DNA of 64,000 nt. Source: Gari tellinella. Lineage: Eukaryota; Mollusca; Bivalvia; Cardiida; Psammobiidae. Position numbers and translations under genes: made by a program. Where the stretch lies: NCBI GenBank assembly GCA_922989275.2, contig OV277857.1, positions 53,111,083-53,175,082 on the forward strand. Reading direction: 5' to 3'. This document shows positions 11,208 to 23,400 of the stretch, one piece after another. The notes below the pieces were generated by a model, which made no database searches, was not told where the DNA came from, and saw only the letters and a program-made list of their open reading frames with translations. The first letter of the stretch is position 1. Every line of letters begins with the position of its first letter.

Positions 11208-11557
11208 TACAGCGCTCCCTCTCTACAACAACAACAAAGGGAGACAAAAGTGTGTGCGTTGTTCGGGGGGAGTCGTTATAGGGAGGGACATTTGCAAACA
11301 GTTTGAATCCAGATCAGACGCCGCGTCAAGCGGCGTCTGATCTAGATTCAATCTGTTTGACACTCGTCATTATTTTTTTCCGTCAAAATGTCCATTATGT
11401 TATTTTGAGAACAACAGCAGACGACAATCTTAAAAGCAGACAACATTGCAGCCGATAATACGTTTGGCATAAGTGTCCTGTTTACGGAACTGCGACAATG
11501 GTCGTTGTAAGGATAGAGTCGTTGTGGGGAGGGCCGTTGTAGAGAGGGAACTATGTA
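11208..11557. mobile_element. TA-flanked MITE, family F (copy 2)
   Basis: TACAGCGCTCCCTCTC at the left and AGAGAGGGAACTATGTA at the right bound the unit. The central palindrome 11294-11360 has the GATCAGACGCCGCG core. Confidence 0.82.
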
Positions 11558-12039
11558 ACTATTTTCCTGCTGGCGTGACTTAATTGGTATTTACAATCAC
11601 TATGGATACAGAGTGATGAGGTGTCTTACCAAAGTACCAATAGATTTTGACAGTCATATTAAGAGTGTCTAAACTTAAGAAGGCATCCACTGTAAAGTTC
11701 CATTTAAAATTGTTGCAGAATATCATATTTTACCAGAAGATGATTAAGCGGCATATGAATTATTTATAAAAATCGGGATAAAAGTGGCGCTTAACCTGTA
11801 CATAGCATAAATCCTACTTACGTTCTTATTTCGTCACAACGACTGTATTAGAGACGGTTTAAAACTACAAGGGCGGTATAGAATATTAGTTACAGCTTCA
11901 TATCATAACAGTCAAGCGTGTCCGGAAACAACAAAAATAAACACACTGTAATGAGCAATCTCCAATACAGATGCAAGGCTGCCACTTCTCCGTATTTTTC
12001 CTAAATCTTCGGATTTTTTCCCAGTACATAGTAGCTTAA

Positions 12040-12112
12040 AGCAGGCTGAAAGTAAAGCAGAATGCGCCTTAGGGCGCATTCTGTTTTACTTACAGCATGC
12101 TTTAAGTAGTCG
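12040..12112. repeat. Palindrome of family B (AAAGCAGG type)
   Basis: CTTAAAGCAGGCTGAAAG and its complement flank AGAATGCGCC/GGGCGCATTCT. The surrounding MITE is weakly bounded (about 11990-12190). The rest of 11558-12559 shows no gene. Confidence 0.8.
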
Positions 12113-12559
12113 CATGTCAACCAAACTAGAAACAGGCTATGGGGTAAAGGTACGATTCGTACAATCGCACTTGAAAAATGCAAATTTGGAAATCTTAGGA
12201 TTTTTCATGTCAACTTATGACAGCCCTGCAGATGGCAGCTAAACGCATGGCGTTAGAGAAGTCAATGCATCTTCATTAAAGAGATCGAAAGATATTGGGC
12301 CCATGCTTTTTTATTTGTTTAGTAAATGGATGTCAGTCGCTGATATCAACATGTAAATATTAGTTTAGGAAAAGTATTGATGACAGGAACAAATTTGAGA
12401 GAAAGAATTTTAATGAAGACAATCGAAATTTGAACTGTTGCACGAAGGAAAAACAAATACGAAAGTTGATGTACTACATACTGAACTAGTCATGCAACTG
12501 TTAAACCATTGTGTATTTTATCATTTTTGTGTGTGCCTGGAGACTGTGCATAAATAAAA

Positions 12560-13417
12560 TACGAGGGTTGTTAAAAAAAAGTAGTGATACTTTATCAATA
12601 ACTTCAATATAGTAAGTGCAAAATTCATGCGTGATATATCATCTTAGAGAGCAGTTATTTGCCTACACGATGATATAATGCACGATAAGATCACATAACT
12701 TGATAAGTCACAATATGAACCTAAATGACCCCTACTCGAGAACACTGGCACATAGCAATTTTAAGACATTACTTTTTGACGTAAAAACTTCTTAGAGAGT
12801 ACAATTGTAAAAACAAAATTTCAACTATATCAGTGTGTGTCTAAATTTTAATGTAAATAGAATTTATATTTCTTTTGAACGGGTTAACTGTCTAAAATCT
12901 CATGTTTTCAAAAATAAAATTTCTTATGTTGCGAATGACGAAAGTGGACATGTTTTCTAACCCTAACCCTGACCTGGTTTAAAATAAAAAAAATGAGTTT
13001 GCGATTTCACTAACTACTTTTATACATAACAGCAGAATGACTTGTTTATTATATATTCAGTACGTGTTTAGTATTAGCTCTATTTATAGTATTTTATATA
13101 ATAAAAACAATTAAAACTGTGTAGTGTTTGCATAATTGCCTGATTTTTATTTGACAGAAAAATTCTTAAACTTATTCTAAAATAATGAAGCCGTAATAGT
13201 AATTATAGTATCAACAATACACAAAAAGGTTCAGTGTCCTCGAGTAGGGTCATTAAGGTTCATGTTGGGGTTGATTGAGTAATTCGATCTTATCGTGCCT
13301 TATACCACCGTGTCGGCAAGGAATTGTTCTTTAAAATGAAATATACACATGCATTTTGCACTTATTATAATGAAGTTATTGATCCAGTATCAAAACACTT
13401 TTTGAACTTCCCTCGTA
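12560..13417. mobile_element. Mariner-like element with about 195-bp inverted repeats
   Basis: TACGAGGG at 12560 and CCCTCGTA ending at 13417 are exact inverses and include the TA expected of Tc1/mariner insertion. The arms 12560-12755 and 13225-13417 stay recognisable throughout: AATAACTTCA, AAGTGCAAAAT, GCACGATAAGATC and CTACTCGAG occur in inverse order. The 470-bp centre is AT-rich with no transposase frame, so it is non-autonomous. Confidence 0.85.
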
Positions 13418-13507
13418 TGTAGTGTAGTTACTGTTATGTACTGTAGGAAGATCACATTGATATAGACGAGGCAATGGGTTGTAAACAGAGTAGAAACAAG
13501 AGATTTA

Positions 13508-13757
13508 ACTCAATAATCCCTGAATTTTTTAATGGACAATTCCAATTTCAAAATAAGTCTAGTTTATTTTTGGCAATTTAGGGTTGATTTGAACTACATG
13601 TATATATTTCAAAATGATAAACAGTGTCGACCCTGATCAGAGGGCTCCTTAAGGAGCCCTCTGATCGGGATCGACACTGTTTGCATGGGACAATTGTAAT
13701 ACTCACAGGACTGGTACACTGTTTGTAAATGACGAGTATACTCGTCGATAGGGTTAA
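13508..13757. mobile_element. TTAA-flanked MITE, family G
   Basis: It starts TTAACTCAATAATCCCTGAA and ends ACTCGTCGATAGGGTTAA. The palindrome 13619-13682 has a GGGCTCCTTAAGGAGCCC centre instead of the GACGCC core of family A. Another copy lies at 26828-27005. Confidence 0.75.
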
Positions 13758-13856
13758 ATGTGTTAAAAGTCAAAATAAATTCATAGCAGTTATATAAGTG
13801 ATCCTTAGGCAAAGTTATGTTTCAACAATCAAATGTTGGTGACTTTTCCATAGCAC

Positions 13857-14185
13857 TACAGCGTTCCCTCTCTACAACGACATCCAATTGGAGACAAAAT
13901 AGGGAGGGAATTGGCTTACATTTGCAAACAGCTTGAGTCCAGATCAGACGCCGCGTGACGCGTTGTCTGATCTGGATTCAAGCTATTTGTCACTCGTTAT
14001 TAAGTTTTTCTGTCAAAATGTCCGTTATGTAACTTTGAGAAAAACAGCAGACGACACTTTTAAGCAGACGACATTGCAGCGATGTATAGGTTGGACATAA
14101 TTGTCATGTTTAGGGAACAGCGGCATGTGTCGTCGTAAGAAGGGGGTCGTTGTTTGGAGGACCGTTGTAGGGAAGAACCACTGTA
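13857..14185. mobile_element. TA-flanked MITE, family F (copy 3)
   Basis: It starts TACAGCGTTCCCTCTCTAC and ends GGAAGAACCACTGTA. The family palindrome spans 13924-13988. Confidence 0.8.
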
Positions 14186-14319
14186 TTATTATTTGTGTTT
14201 GTATTATTATCAAAATTATGTCAGTTTGGTACCTGATTTTCGGTCTCTTAGATTTAAAGCTTGACCGCTTGACAAATATTGCAAACCATGATATACACAG
14301 CGGAGTAAGATATGTCAAC

Positions 14320-14567
14320 CCTTTAATGATCAAATTATTCGGGAGATGTTTACCCCATCACCGCTTTATTGACGTCTGCTTAATTAGCGTTTTCTGCAAG
14401 ACACGTTTCAAAGTTAGAATTAGAGTTGAATGACTTAGAACATATCGATAAGAATGTCAAAACGTTTAGGTCCTGATCAGACGCGGCGTTACGCGGCGTC
14501 TGATCAGGACTCAAACTGTTTGCAAACGCGCTTCAAAGCGTCATTGATAGTGAAAGCGTTATTCTGT
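14320..14567. mobile_element. TTAA-type MITE, family A
   Basis: It shares TGATCAAATTATTCGG and AGATGTTTACCCC with the copy at 8740 and carries the palindrome 14468-14523. Confidence 0.7.
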
Positions 14568-14572
14568 TCGGT

Positions 14573-14787
14573 TTAACCCATTTATGCCAAGTGAATTCTT
14601 CCATGCTTACATGTTTGTATTAGTATTGTTCCATATTTTTTTATCCAAGGTATGCCTGGTCTAAATTGTCATTTTCGTTTATGTTTCAAATGGAAATTCC
14701 TATCAGCAAACAATGTATGCTCTGATTAGAGTTTACACTGTTTGCCTTTGTCCCTTTTATGGGGACACTTGGCACAAATTGGTTAAA
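14573..14787. mobile_element. TTAA-flanked MITE, family H
   Basis: The ends TTAACCCATTTATGCCAAGT and ACTTGGCACAAATTGGTTAA are inverse to each other. The palindromic core is decayed. A partial relative lies near 21127. Confidence 0.75.
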
Positions 14788-14954
14788 TTAAACAAAACGT
14801 ACATGAAGTGCTTTAAAGTGTAGAAAACGACAACCTTTGAAATTACTGACGATTTATTTGATCTGAATGACAAAAGTTTGGAGGCTATTCAGGCGCTTAA
14901 TTGTGTGTCACTCATTTGAATATTTTCTTCAGTCAAAATACCGGAATAACGGAG

Positions 14955-16160
14955 TTAAGATGGTCGTAGGTAAGTAACTATAAAGAATAGAACCAAATTC
15001 CACAGCACTGACATACACAAACACGTGTTGTTTAATCTTCTTGCCAGTATTTTCCACTTCAGTCTAGAGTTATTAGAATGTCCGTGGTTATCTTTACTGT
15101 TGCGTTTGTTAATAGACTGGTCTAAGTCGCGGTTTTCTATTTTCCAGCCGTTACCCTCTTCGTTCTCGGATGTCAGTGGTTCCGGGTTTGTGCCTATATT
15201 CTCGATAAAAATCATAATAACAATCATTGTGATAGTAAGTGCGCTACCAATAACTTGAAGCCCGATATATGTTACACAGATTGACACACCTTGAGATGTT
15301 TTTGGTAAAGAGTCATTTACAAACGTTAAAAATACAGTAAGTGTTAAAAAGATAGAGATACATAGAGTCACTCGATCACCGCTAGAGACTGGGAGGAGAA
15401 AGCATAGTATGTTCAACAAAGACACTACAGTGACCGGGGCTAGAATATTCACGACATAGTACAAAGATTTCCTTTTGATCCTGATAGTGTAGCCTTCCTT
15501 CTCGTACGTTTGTGTTCCATAATCATATTTAAGCTGAATGACCCGATACTCCAGCGGCTCCCACTCGCCATTAGGTGCTGTTGATCGGAAAGGATTAATA
15601 GTTTCATCAATAGTTATATTAAAGTCCGTAACTGGATATATCCAAGATTCAAATAGATACGTAATAGTCTGTGTGTCAAATGGATAATTCGTCACATCAA
15701 CATCTGTTCCTAAGTTGACCTGAATATACTGAACAATGTGAACCGTTCCGTTGGCATATATCACGGGTAAAGCATCCTTAAATTTCACAAACATCATCGA
15801 ACCACTAGGGCTGGATATCGTAAGATCAGGTGTCCAGAGTTTATCTGGATCAAAGGTAAGCCAGGAGATATTACCATATGTACCATTAGTCCTCGCCAAC
15901 CGCTTGTCTTGCCATTTAACATCAAGGAACATCCCCACACTGACTGTCTGGTGTTTAAGGTCCACATCGTCGATAGAAACAAAATCTACCACCAGCTCAA
16001 CTATGGTCGTTTCTCCCTCAATTGTACCAGGTCGTAAATATTTGTCATATCTCCCCATAACACATTCGTAAAAAGGTCTCTTCCCATTGCATCCCTGATC
16101 TCCAAAGGATTCCAAAATAAGCACAAAGATCATACAAGCACTTAGAAAAGAAGCCGCCAT
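14955..16160 (-). CDS. Cys-less Cys-loop-family ligand-gated ion channel subunit, copy 1 (intronless)
   Basis: A 401-residue paralogue of the gene at 9446-10672, roughly three-quarters identical by eye. Signal peptide MAASFLSACMIFVLIL, extracellular domain with WTPDL and YPFDTQ, four membrane segments and an M2 (GDRVTLCISIFLTLTVFLTF) identical to copy 2. The Cys-loop positions are again Thr (GTDVDV) and Ile (QTITYLFESW), and there is no Cys pair in loop C, so the loss predates the duplication. Divergence is concentrated in the M3-M4 loop (about residues 320-370), as usual in this family. The frame is open six codons further (MSILKD), but the MAA start is shared by all three copies. The single uninterrupted exon and intact frame suggest a functional gene. 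The ligand is unknown. Confidence 0.95.
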   Translation of the reverse strand: MAASFLSACMIFVLILESFGDQGCNGKRPFYECVMGRYDKYLRPGTIEGETTIVELVVDFVSIDDVDLKHQTVSVGMFLDVKWQDKRLARTNGTYGNISWLTFDPDKLWTPDLTISSPSGSMMFVKFKDALPVIYANGTVHIVQYIQVNLGTDVDVTNYPFDTQTITYLFESWIYPVTDFNITIDETINPFRSTAPNGEWEPLEYRVIQLKYDYGTQTYEKEGYTIRIKRKSLYYVVNILAPVTVVSLLNILCFLLPVSSGDRVTLCISIFLTLTVFLTFVNDSLPKTSQGVSICVTYIGLQVIGSALTITMIVIMIFIENIGTNPEPLTSENEEGNGWKIENRDLDQSINKRNSKDNHGHSNNSRLKWKILARRLNNTCLCMSVLWNLVLFFIVTYLRPS

Positions 16161-16830
16161 GTCTTTAAGAATCGACATTTATTCTGGCTAGTCTGTATAC
16201 CAAACGGAAAGATTGTCTGGATGAAATACAGTCCCTCTTGTAAACCCTCCCCTTCTCAATATTCACCAACTATTAACATAATATATCATTTGAAATATTA
16301 CTTGGGTTATAATCAGGGTTTTCCCCAAGGAAATAAAACAGACTCGTGCCAGACAGATCATTTAAGAAAACAATGCAGATCACGATAAGATATTTCAAAT
16401 ATTTCACCTGTGTCTACACTGTTTTTAAAAAGTGTAAATATACACGAATAGCAGGACAAGTGTTAAATAGTAAGAGTAGTAACAATAAAAACTATTGGTT
16501 TAGTGGGTTGTCAATCAATATATCAATGCATCACTAAGCTATTAGAAAATCAAACACCAAAACAGTTTCCTCAACGGAATACTAATGCCGACTTCAAAGC
16601 TGGTTACAAATTAAATATTTACTTTACATTTAAATTGGACTCATTCTGATCCAATTCATTAACCGTTATTCTGCTGGACGCAGCTTAATTTGGCATTTAC
16701 ACTCAGTTTGGATACAGATAAGCTGTAGAGTAACTAGGAGTTTGACCACATTCCAAAATGTTTGATATCCGTATCAACGGTGTATTTAGCTGAACAGGCA
16801 GCCATTGTTCACGCAAGCGGGACGGAAAGT
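16161..16830. repeat. Duplicated upstream flank of receptor copy 1
   Basis: Aligns by eye with 121-810 upstream of copy 3 (see that entry). There is no gene in it. The open frame at 16346-16537 is not conserved in the other copy. Confidence 0.75.
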
Positions 16831-16961
16831 GTCCCACACCACGGGAAATAGAAAGGTTTATGATTTATAATGACAAATCTATGTTTATATACTTTATTTA
16901 CCTCAATACTCTTATTTACCGTAACTTAAAATAGACCAGTCTCCTAATATATGCTATTACA

Positions 16962-17085
16962 GAACTCCAGATAAAAGAAGTATCATAAAAAAATATTATG
17001 TCTGCATTAAACCTTATGGTGTCACTATTCATTAGAATCGTCTCTTAGAGACGATTCTAATGAGTAGATGACATTTTGACAAATA
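16962..17085. mobile_element. Family E MITE, truncated
   Basis: CAGAACTCCAGATAAAAGA starts the unit, and the hairpin TTAGAATCGTCTC/GAGACGATTCTAA lies at 17031-17063. The right end is missing. Confidence 0.7.
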
Positions 17086-17256
17086 TTGACGACCCATTTC
17101 AATCTGAGTAGCATATAGTTTGGAGTCTGACCGGATAGCGAGTTACTGTTTTTAGCCCAAACGCGTTAGCTGGGAAAGAAAAGCGTATTTTCCACTGATG
17201 GCAAGACAGACGAGGATAGTTAGCATATGCATAGGCTTACACCTTATCATCACTTC

Positions 17257-17447
17257 CAGAGCTCCAGATAAGAGGGAGTTAATTGAACAAAGCCAACATT
17301 TTAACTCATTTCAGCACCAAATCATATGGTGTGACTACTCATTAGAATCGTCTCGAAGAGACGATTCTAATGAGTAGTGACACCATATGGGTTTATTCAG
17401 AAATAAAGATTTTAGTTTTTAAATTACTCCCCTTATCTGCAGCTCTG
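17257..17447. mobile_element. Family E MITE in the ABHD14 3' UTR
   Basis: The ends CAGAGCTCCAGATAAGAG and CTTATCTGCAGCTCTG are inverse repeats. The central hairpin 17327-17390 is TGTGACTACTCATTAGAATC with its complement. On the minus strand it reads AATAAA at 17397-17392, about 62 nt after the ABHD14 stop, and is the best poly(A) signal I see for that gene. Confidence 0.85.
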
Positions 17448-17458
17448 ACCACTTCACA

Positions 17459-20400
17459 TTATAATGAAGACAAAAATGTATGCAAATGGGAATGGAATCT
17501 GTCCGGAAGTTCCATGTAGCAAACATGGCCACAACCTTCAAATATGTCGACAACATTGTTTTGTAAATTGCTTAAATTCTCCAGTGACGCAGGTGCGTGT
17601 GGTATTTGATCTTTCTCTCCGTGAATAACGAGGCTGGGAACCTGAAAAAATAAAAATCCGTGATATGCGGTGACTCATTCTCCCCTGAATCTTTTAATGG
17701 CCATTTCCAGTTTAGTCTATGTTTGGGCTATTAAAGTTGATGTTTGCAATATACATTGCATTGCATAATAACAAACAGTGAGGACCTGGGCCCGAGGTTA
17801 TAAAACTTTAAACGAACTCTGTGCTCAAAATTCAATTTCGATTACAGGCTCTGGTTTTTGCAAAACATGCTTGAACTGATTTAAGTAACCTTATTTGGAT
17901 ATATTTCACAGTAGAATTATGGTATGCAAATACTAGTTATATATTAAATGTTTGCTGAAGTGTTATAAGCTGAGAAATTTTCTGAGGTTTGAGCATAGAG
18001 TTCAGTTTAAGTTAGATAACCTCGGGGCCTTGAATACAGACGGCAATTTCATAATATAAAAGGGTAATATAATGTAAGCATAACGTAATAAGTAAAACAT
18101 TACAATGATCAGTCGAGTCTCGATAACTCAACTCGCTTAAGTCGAACTTAGTCCCATTTAAACGTTACAACGTGGCTTTCCCACGTTTTACCTTTGAAAC
18201 ATTGGTATGTTTTACTGAAGCCAGATCTATGTACCGCAATGCAATAAGAAATACAGTCGAAACATAATACTTTGAACTCACTTATATCAATCGTATCAGT
18301 ATTTCATAAGTTAAATTTCGATACGTCGATCTCGCTTAACTCGAACATACCCGTATTTCAAAGTAAAAACGTGGCTTAGGCACGTTTCAACATTGAAATA
18401 CAAATGTATGGGTATATGTTCGATGTAACGAGAGTTTGAATTATCGAGTTTCGACTGTATACGGATAAGATCGATTTAAACGTGTTCGAGTTAACAAGAT
18501 TCGACAGCAGTATCATGAAAGGATACATGTGAGAAATAAAGCTAGAGATGCTTACTGGTAAGGCTTGATACTGGGCCTTGGTGTACGCTTCCGTCTGTAC
18601 CGGGGCTACAGGGACAAAGCCCCGACATCTTTCCTGAACCTTAGCAGGGTCTGAAAGGGAAAACAAATAAACGTGTGAAGTCCAAAGGTTTTACCGCTAT
18701 TTCAGCTTAGGATGGCGACGCCTTTAGCCCATAACACAAAAATATATGCCTTTTTTACGCCTTGAATGTATTCCTCAACTAACCGGAAAACAATATACAG
18801 TTATTTCATGTGTGTTTGGGGAATAGTCAAAACTATTGGCCCGAGGTATTAGGGATTACTTTCGAACCGTTGCCCGAGGCCGATAGAACGAGGGCAACTG
18901 TTCGAAATGTCTTCCCTGATAACGAGGGACAATAGTTTTGACTGTTCCCCTAACACATATGAAATAACTGTTTTATTACCAAATACTCTATATAACTAGA
19001 ATTTCAAAATAAACTAATCTGAGTCAAAAAACAAATGAAATAAAATTGTATTAGTCATTTTGAGTTTTTGCACGAATGAATAACACAGTGTTTGTTATTC
19101 ATTCGTGGTTTTTGACAGCCGTCTGATGAATGATCAGCGTCTTTTTGTAAGTTTACATCCGCACATTATTGTAATGTTCGTGTCCGTGTTGTTTTTCGGT
19201 ATAAAGGATAACGTTGATGTGTATTACGAACTCGTCTCAATGCTTATAGTATTTCTATAAATAACAATTAAGCATGAAATAAAGTATTAAACATTCACCA
19301 AACAACAATCAATGACAATTATTCAACACTGTTTCATTACAATGCTGCAATCCCGGGTACCGGAAAACTTCTCAATGAACCTGATTTTAAAACTTCTACG
19401 CATCTTTTCGCGCAGGGTAAACGGTTCGTCCTAGCGGTCAATAGTTAAAATTATTGCCCCCGGATTAGGCAATGTCAGAACAACACAGCAAAACAGTCAA
19501 AAATAACGAATAACAAGTTATATAGAGCATTAGGTAATAATAAAAACTGTTTCCCCCGGATTAGGAAATGTCAGAATAACAGTCAAAACTAAGGAATTAC
19601 AAGTTATATAGAGCATTAGGTAATACTTCCACTATGCACAGGCATGAACCCATAAGAAATAGTTTCTATATCTAGCAGGTGGTAGCTAAAATCAGTATGA
19701 AAGTGAAGTAACTGCTTCTTAAGGATTAAACTGCTTTACATTCAGTCTCCTTTAAGAAACCATCAGTCTTCAATATTGAAAAAAGCTGTACATAGGGAGA
19801 TGGCTACCTCTTTATTATAGCTAATAGTTTTGTCCTGAATGAATTGCGGAATGAATCAACATCTCATCAAGGGAGGACACACAGGCTATACTTCCGCAAC
19901 ATTATAGGAGGTAATTTAATGAATTTCAAATACGTGCATTTTCAAAACAAGTAACTTGTTTAAAGTACATCATATTCCATTTTTACAAAACAAAACAAAA
20001 AAGCAAACCACTTGTTAAACATAAGAAGCATTAATGGACGCAACAAATTTCTCTATTTCATGACAAGCGGCTGTTTGAAACTGTCTGAAAGTGAGACGGA
20101 GACTAAACGCGTTCAGGATCCCAATGAGACGCCTAGTTATCCGGTGTCTGTTTTGTATTCAAACTGTTTTCAGTAAAACTTTAATCCTTATCGTGTTAAG
20201 TTGTCGCCTGCTTCGAATATATCGTCTGCGAAAATAAATCAAAATTAAAGCTACCGGTATTCAACCTGAAGAAAGGTTGTAAATGAGTGGCAAACAGTTT
20301 GGTTCCAGATAAGACAACGCTTTACGCGGCGTCTGGTCTGGATTCAAACTGTTTGCAAAGGTAAGTCAAGTCGCTCTTAGCATGATAAGGGTTAAAGAGT

Positions 20401-23400
20401 TAAGCACATAAGACATATCCGACTGAAATAATATGAACACAGTAACGCTTACCTTTGAACACAAACGGTATTGAGAAGTATCCACTCATAGATGGACTGA
20501 CTATAACTGGGGCGTCCAACCCAAGCTTGGCGATGACCGCTTCAAGATAGTTGGCTGGATTTACGTCAGAACTAGGTTTAGGGCTATCGCCAAAGCCTGT
20601 TATAAAAGATGGTCTCGTAAATGTCTACATACATAATTATATTGGATACATATGCTGGTTTTTATCTCGCGATGTTGCCTCTCGTAGACAGCAAGCATAA
20701 AAAAACAGAACTTATTTATTATTTACTAGCTGTGTCGCAGATGTTAGTATTTACCGTCGGGTTTAAACCTATCAATACATATCATCTGCATGCATTTGTA
20801 TTGTTGTCTACAACATTTTCGAAACGATCTTTAAGGCGCTATGAATGAAGAGATATCGATATGAGTGCCAAACAATCCAATTGGTGTCTGACCTGTATCA
20901 TAATCATTCACCTTTGAAACTTTTAATAGACACTTCCAGTTTCCAATTAAGTCAAATCCATTTATTAACATGTAACGTTGTTTTCTACAATGGCGAACAA
21001 TTCAGACCCTGATCAGATGGCCCCGTAAGGAATCCTCCGATCAAAGTCTACGCAGTTTACATAGGACTATGTACTCTAACGTTATACAGTTTGTAAAGGA
21101 AGAGTATAACCTAGCTAGTGTTCATTAACCCATTTGCGCCCAGTTGATTATTCCATGCTTATATACTTGAGTCCATTTTTATCTAAGGGGAGCCTGGTCT
21201 AAATTTTCAATTCCGTTTTGTTTTTATATCGAAATTCCTTTCAGCAAACAGTATTGACCTTGATCAGACATGCGGCGTCCAATCAGAATGTACACTGTTT
21301 ACCGATGTCCTACAGTGGAGAATCTGTTATTCTTTCCCGTTTAAACGCAAACACAAAGCACTAAAACGTAGAAAAGAACAACTTTTGGACAATTCTGATA
21401 ATTATTGTTTATCTTGGTGGCAAACAGTTTGGAGCCTGATCAGACGCCGGGTTACCCGGCGTCTGATCTGGCTCCAAACTGTTTGCACTGCAAATAATAG
21501 TTTTAGCGTAAACGCGTTTATTGGGAAAGAATAACACATTCTCCACTGTATATATAGGACCGTTAGCCAAAATGAATTAAACGGTCGCCTGTGATATAGA
21601 CTTAAATACGCGTATTTCTTCACATTTAGTATTCACGGTTGCAAACAGTTTGGATCGAGAGGAGACAACAAGTGTTTTGGTGTCTCATTTCGACTGATCC
21701 TGTTGACATTCTTGCGATCAACACATGTCTGACTGTTTAGTTACCCTCTTCCGCAATAGACACGTTTGTGCCTAATAAACAATTATTTCAGTTGCAAACA
21801 GTTTGGAGTCAGTTCAGATACAGGGTAAAATAATTATGTCTGTGTTCTTGCTCCAATATCATTGTCACTAAAAATACGGGAATGTCATATGTTCAACATG
21901 TTAGTATCTATATTCTATTGTATTTTGTTTCTTTTAACCCTTTCACTCTCAATGACGCTTACAGGCGCGTATGCAAACAGTTTGGCTTCTGATCAGACGA
22001 CGCGTTACGTCTGATCAGGACCCGAACTGTTTGTAACTCGTATCGATATGTTTTAGGTCATACTACATTGAATCTCACTTTGAAACGATCTTGCAAACAA
22101 CAAAATTGAAGCAGACTACAATGAAACGGTGTGAGGGGTTAAAAACTCGCGGAAAAATTGGCAGTGAAAGGGTTAAACATCAAACAATATGACCATCTCC
22201 CCATTGTACTTACCTGGCAGATCGATTGCCACCGCCCTGTAACCAAGGTTACAGAGGACCTGTAGAGTAAACAGTGGCTTATCCTCCCATGTCTGAGACT
22301 TGAACTTCATACCGTGTAGGAGAAGGACGGCAAACTTCGGGTTATCTGGCTTTGCATCCCTATAGGCAACCTGGACCTCCTAAAAACATAGGTTTACAGC
22401 TTCATTAACGTTGTAATTCCACCCACTAATATAAAACGGGATGTTATCTTTACAACACTTTAACCCTTAACCCCATTATTTTGAAGACAGGTGACCACAT
22501 AAAGCAGGTATAAAGTAAATCAGAATGCGCATTAAGGCATGTAGTTTAAGTCTGTTTTAGCGTTCAACTACCAGGATATAAGAACATATCTTAGAGTGCA
22601 TATTCATGACTACTAAATGGAACTTTTTTTCAGTGGAGGAATAAAATTAGATGTGTAAATGCGTTTTTATGAGGTTGTGGGTTTAAAAAATCCAACCTGA
22701 ACTCTCATTTACGGACCTTCTGTATATAACTGGTGCACTGCATACATCAGCTACCTTTCCAACGGGGTCTATACATATCTTCATTATTTTTTCTTTCCTA
22801 TAACGCTTATTAAACAATCAATCCCTGTTTCCAATTAAGTGCAGTCCATTATTTATTATTTTATCTGTATCTTTTTATTATTTTACAATACTCTACAAAA
22901 TGATAAACAGTGCTAACCCAGATCAGATGTTTCTTTAAGGAGTATTGTGATCTTGATCTACACTGGTTGCATAGGACAGATGTTGTTTTCATGGACACAC
23001 TGTTTGAAAAGTGGCTCGTCACTAGAGGTCGCTGTGTTGAATGATTGGTTATCAAGAATAATACAAGTTTGGGATCGAGAAGGAACTTTATGTCGAACAT
23101 GCTGTAATTCATTAGCCGATAAGTACGTCGTTTTAAGCGTTTAACTTATTCCTCCACTGCAGAAAATAATTCCACTTTCTAATATGTACCATAAAAATAT
23201 ATTCTAGAAGATAAAGGCTTCAAGTAGGTTAAAGGCAATGCAGAATGCGCCTGAATGCGCATTCTGTTTTACTTTTAACCTGCTTTAAACTAGAAAAAAG
23301 CTATTTAGTAAAGGGTTAAAGTAACTGAAAACCACATGGCAAATTGACACTTTTAGGAAACGATCACGATACAAGAAACTTATGATATTATTCTGCAAAG

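Noticed and set aside
12958..12975. Telomere-like CTAACCCTAACCCTGACC
   Set aside because: Only two units inside a mariner-like element; not an array.
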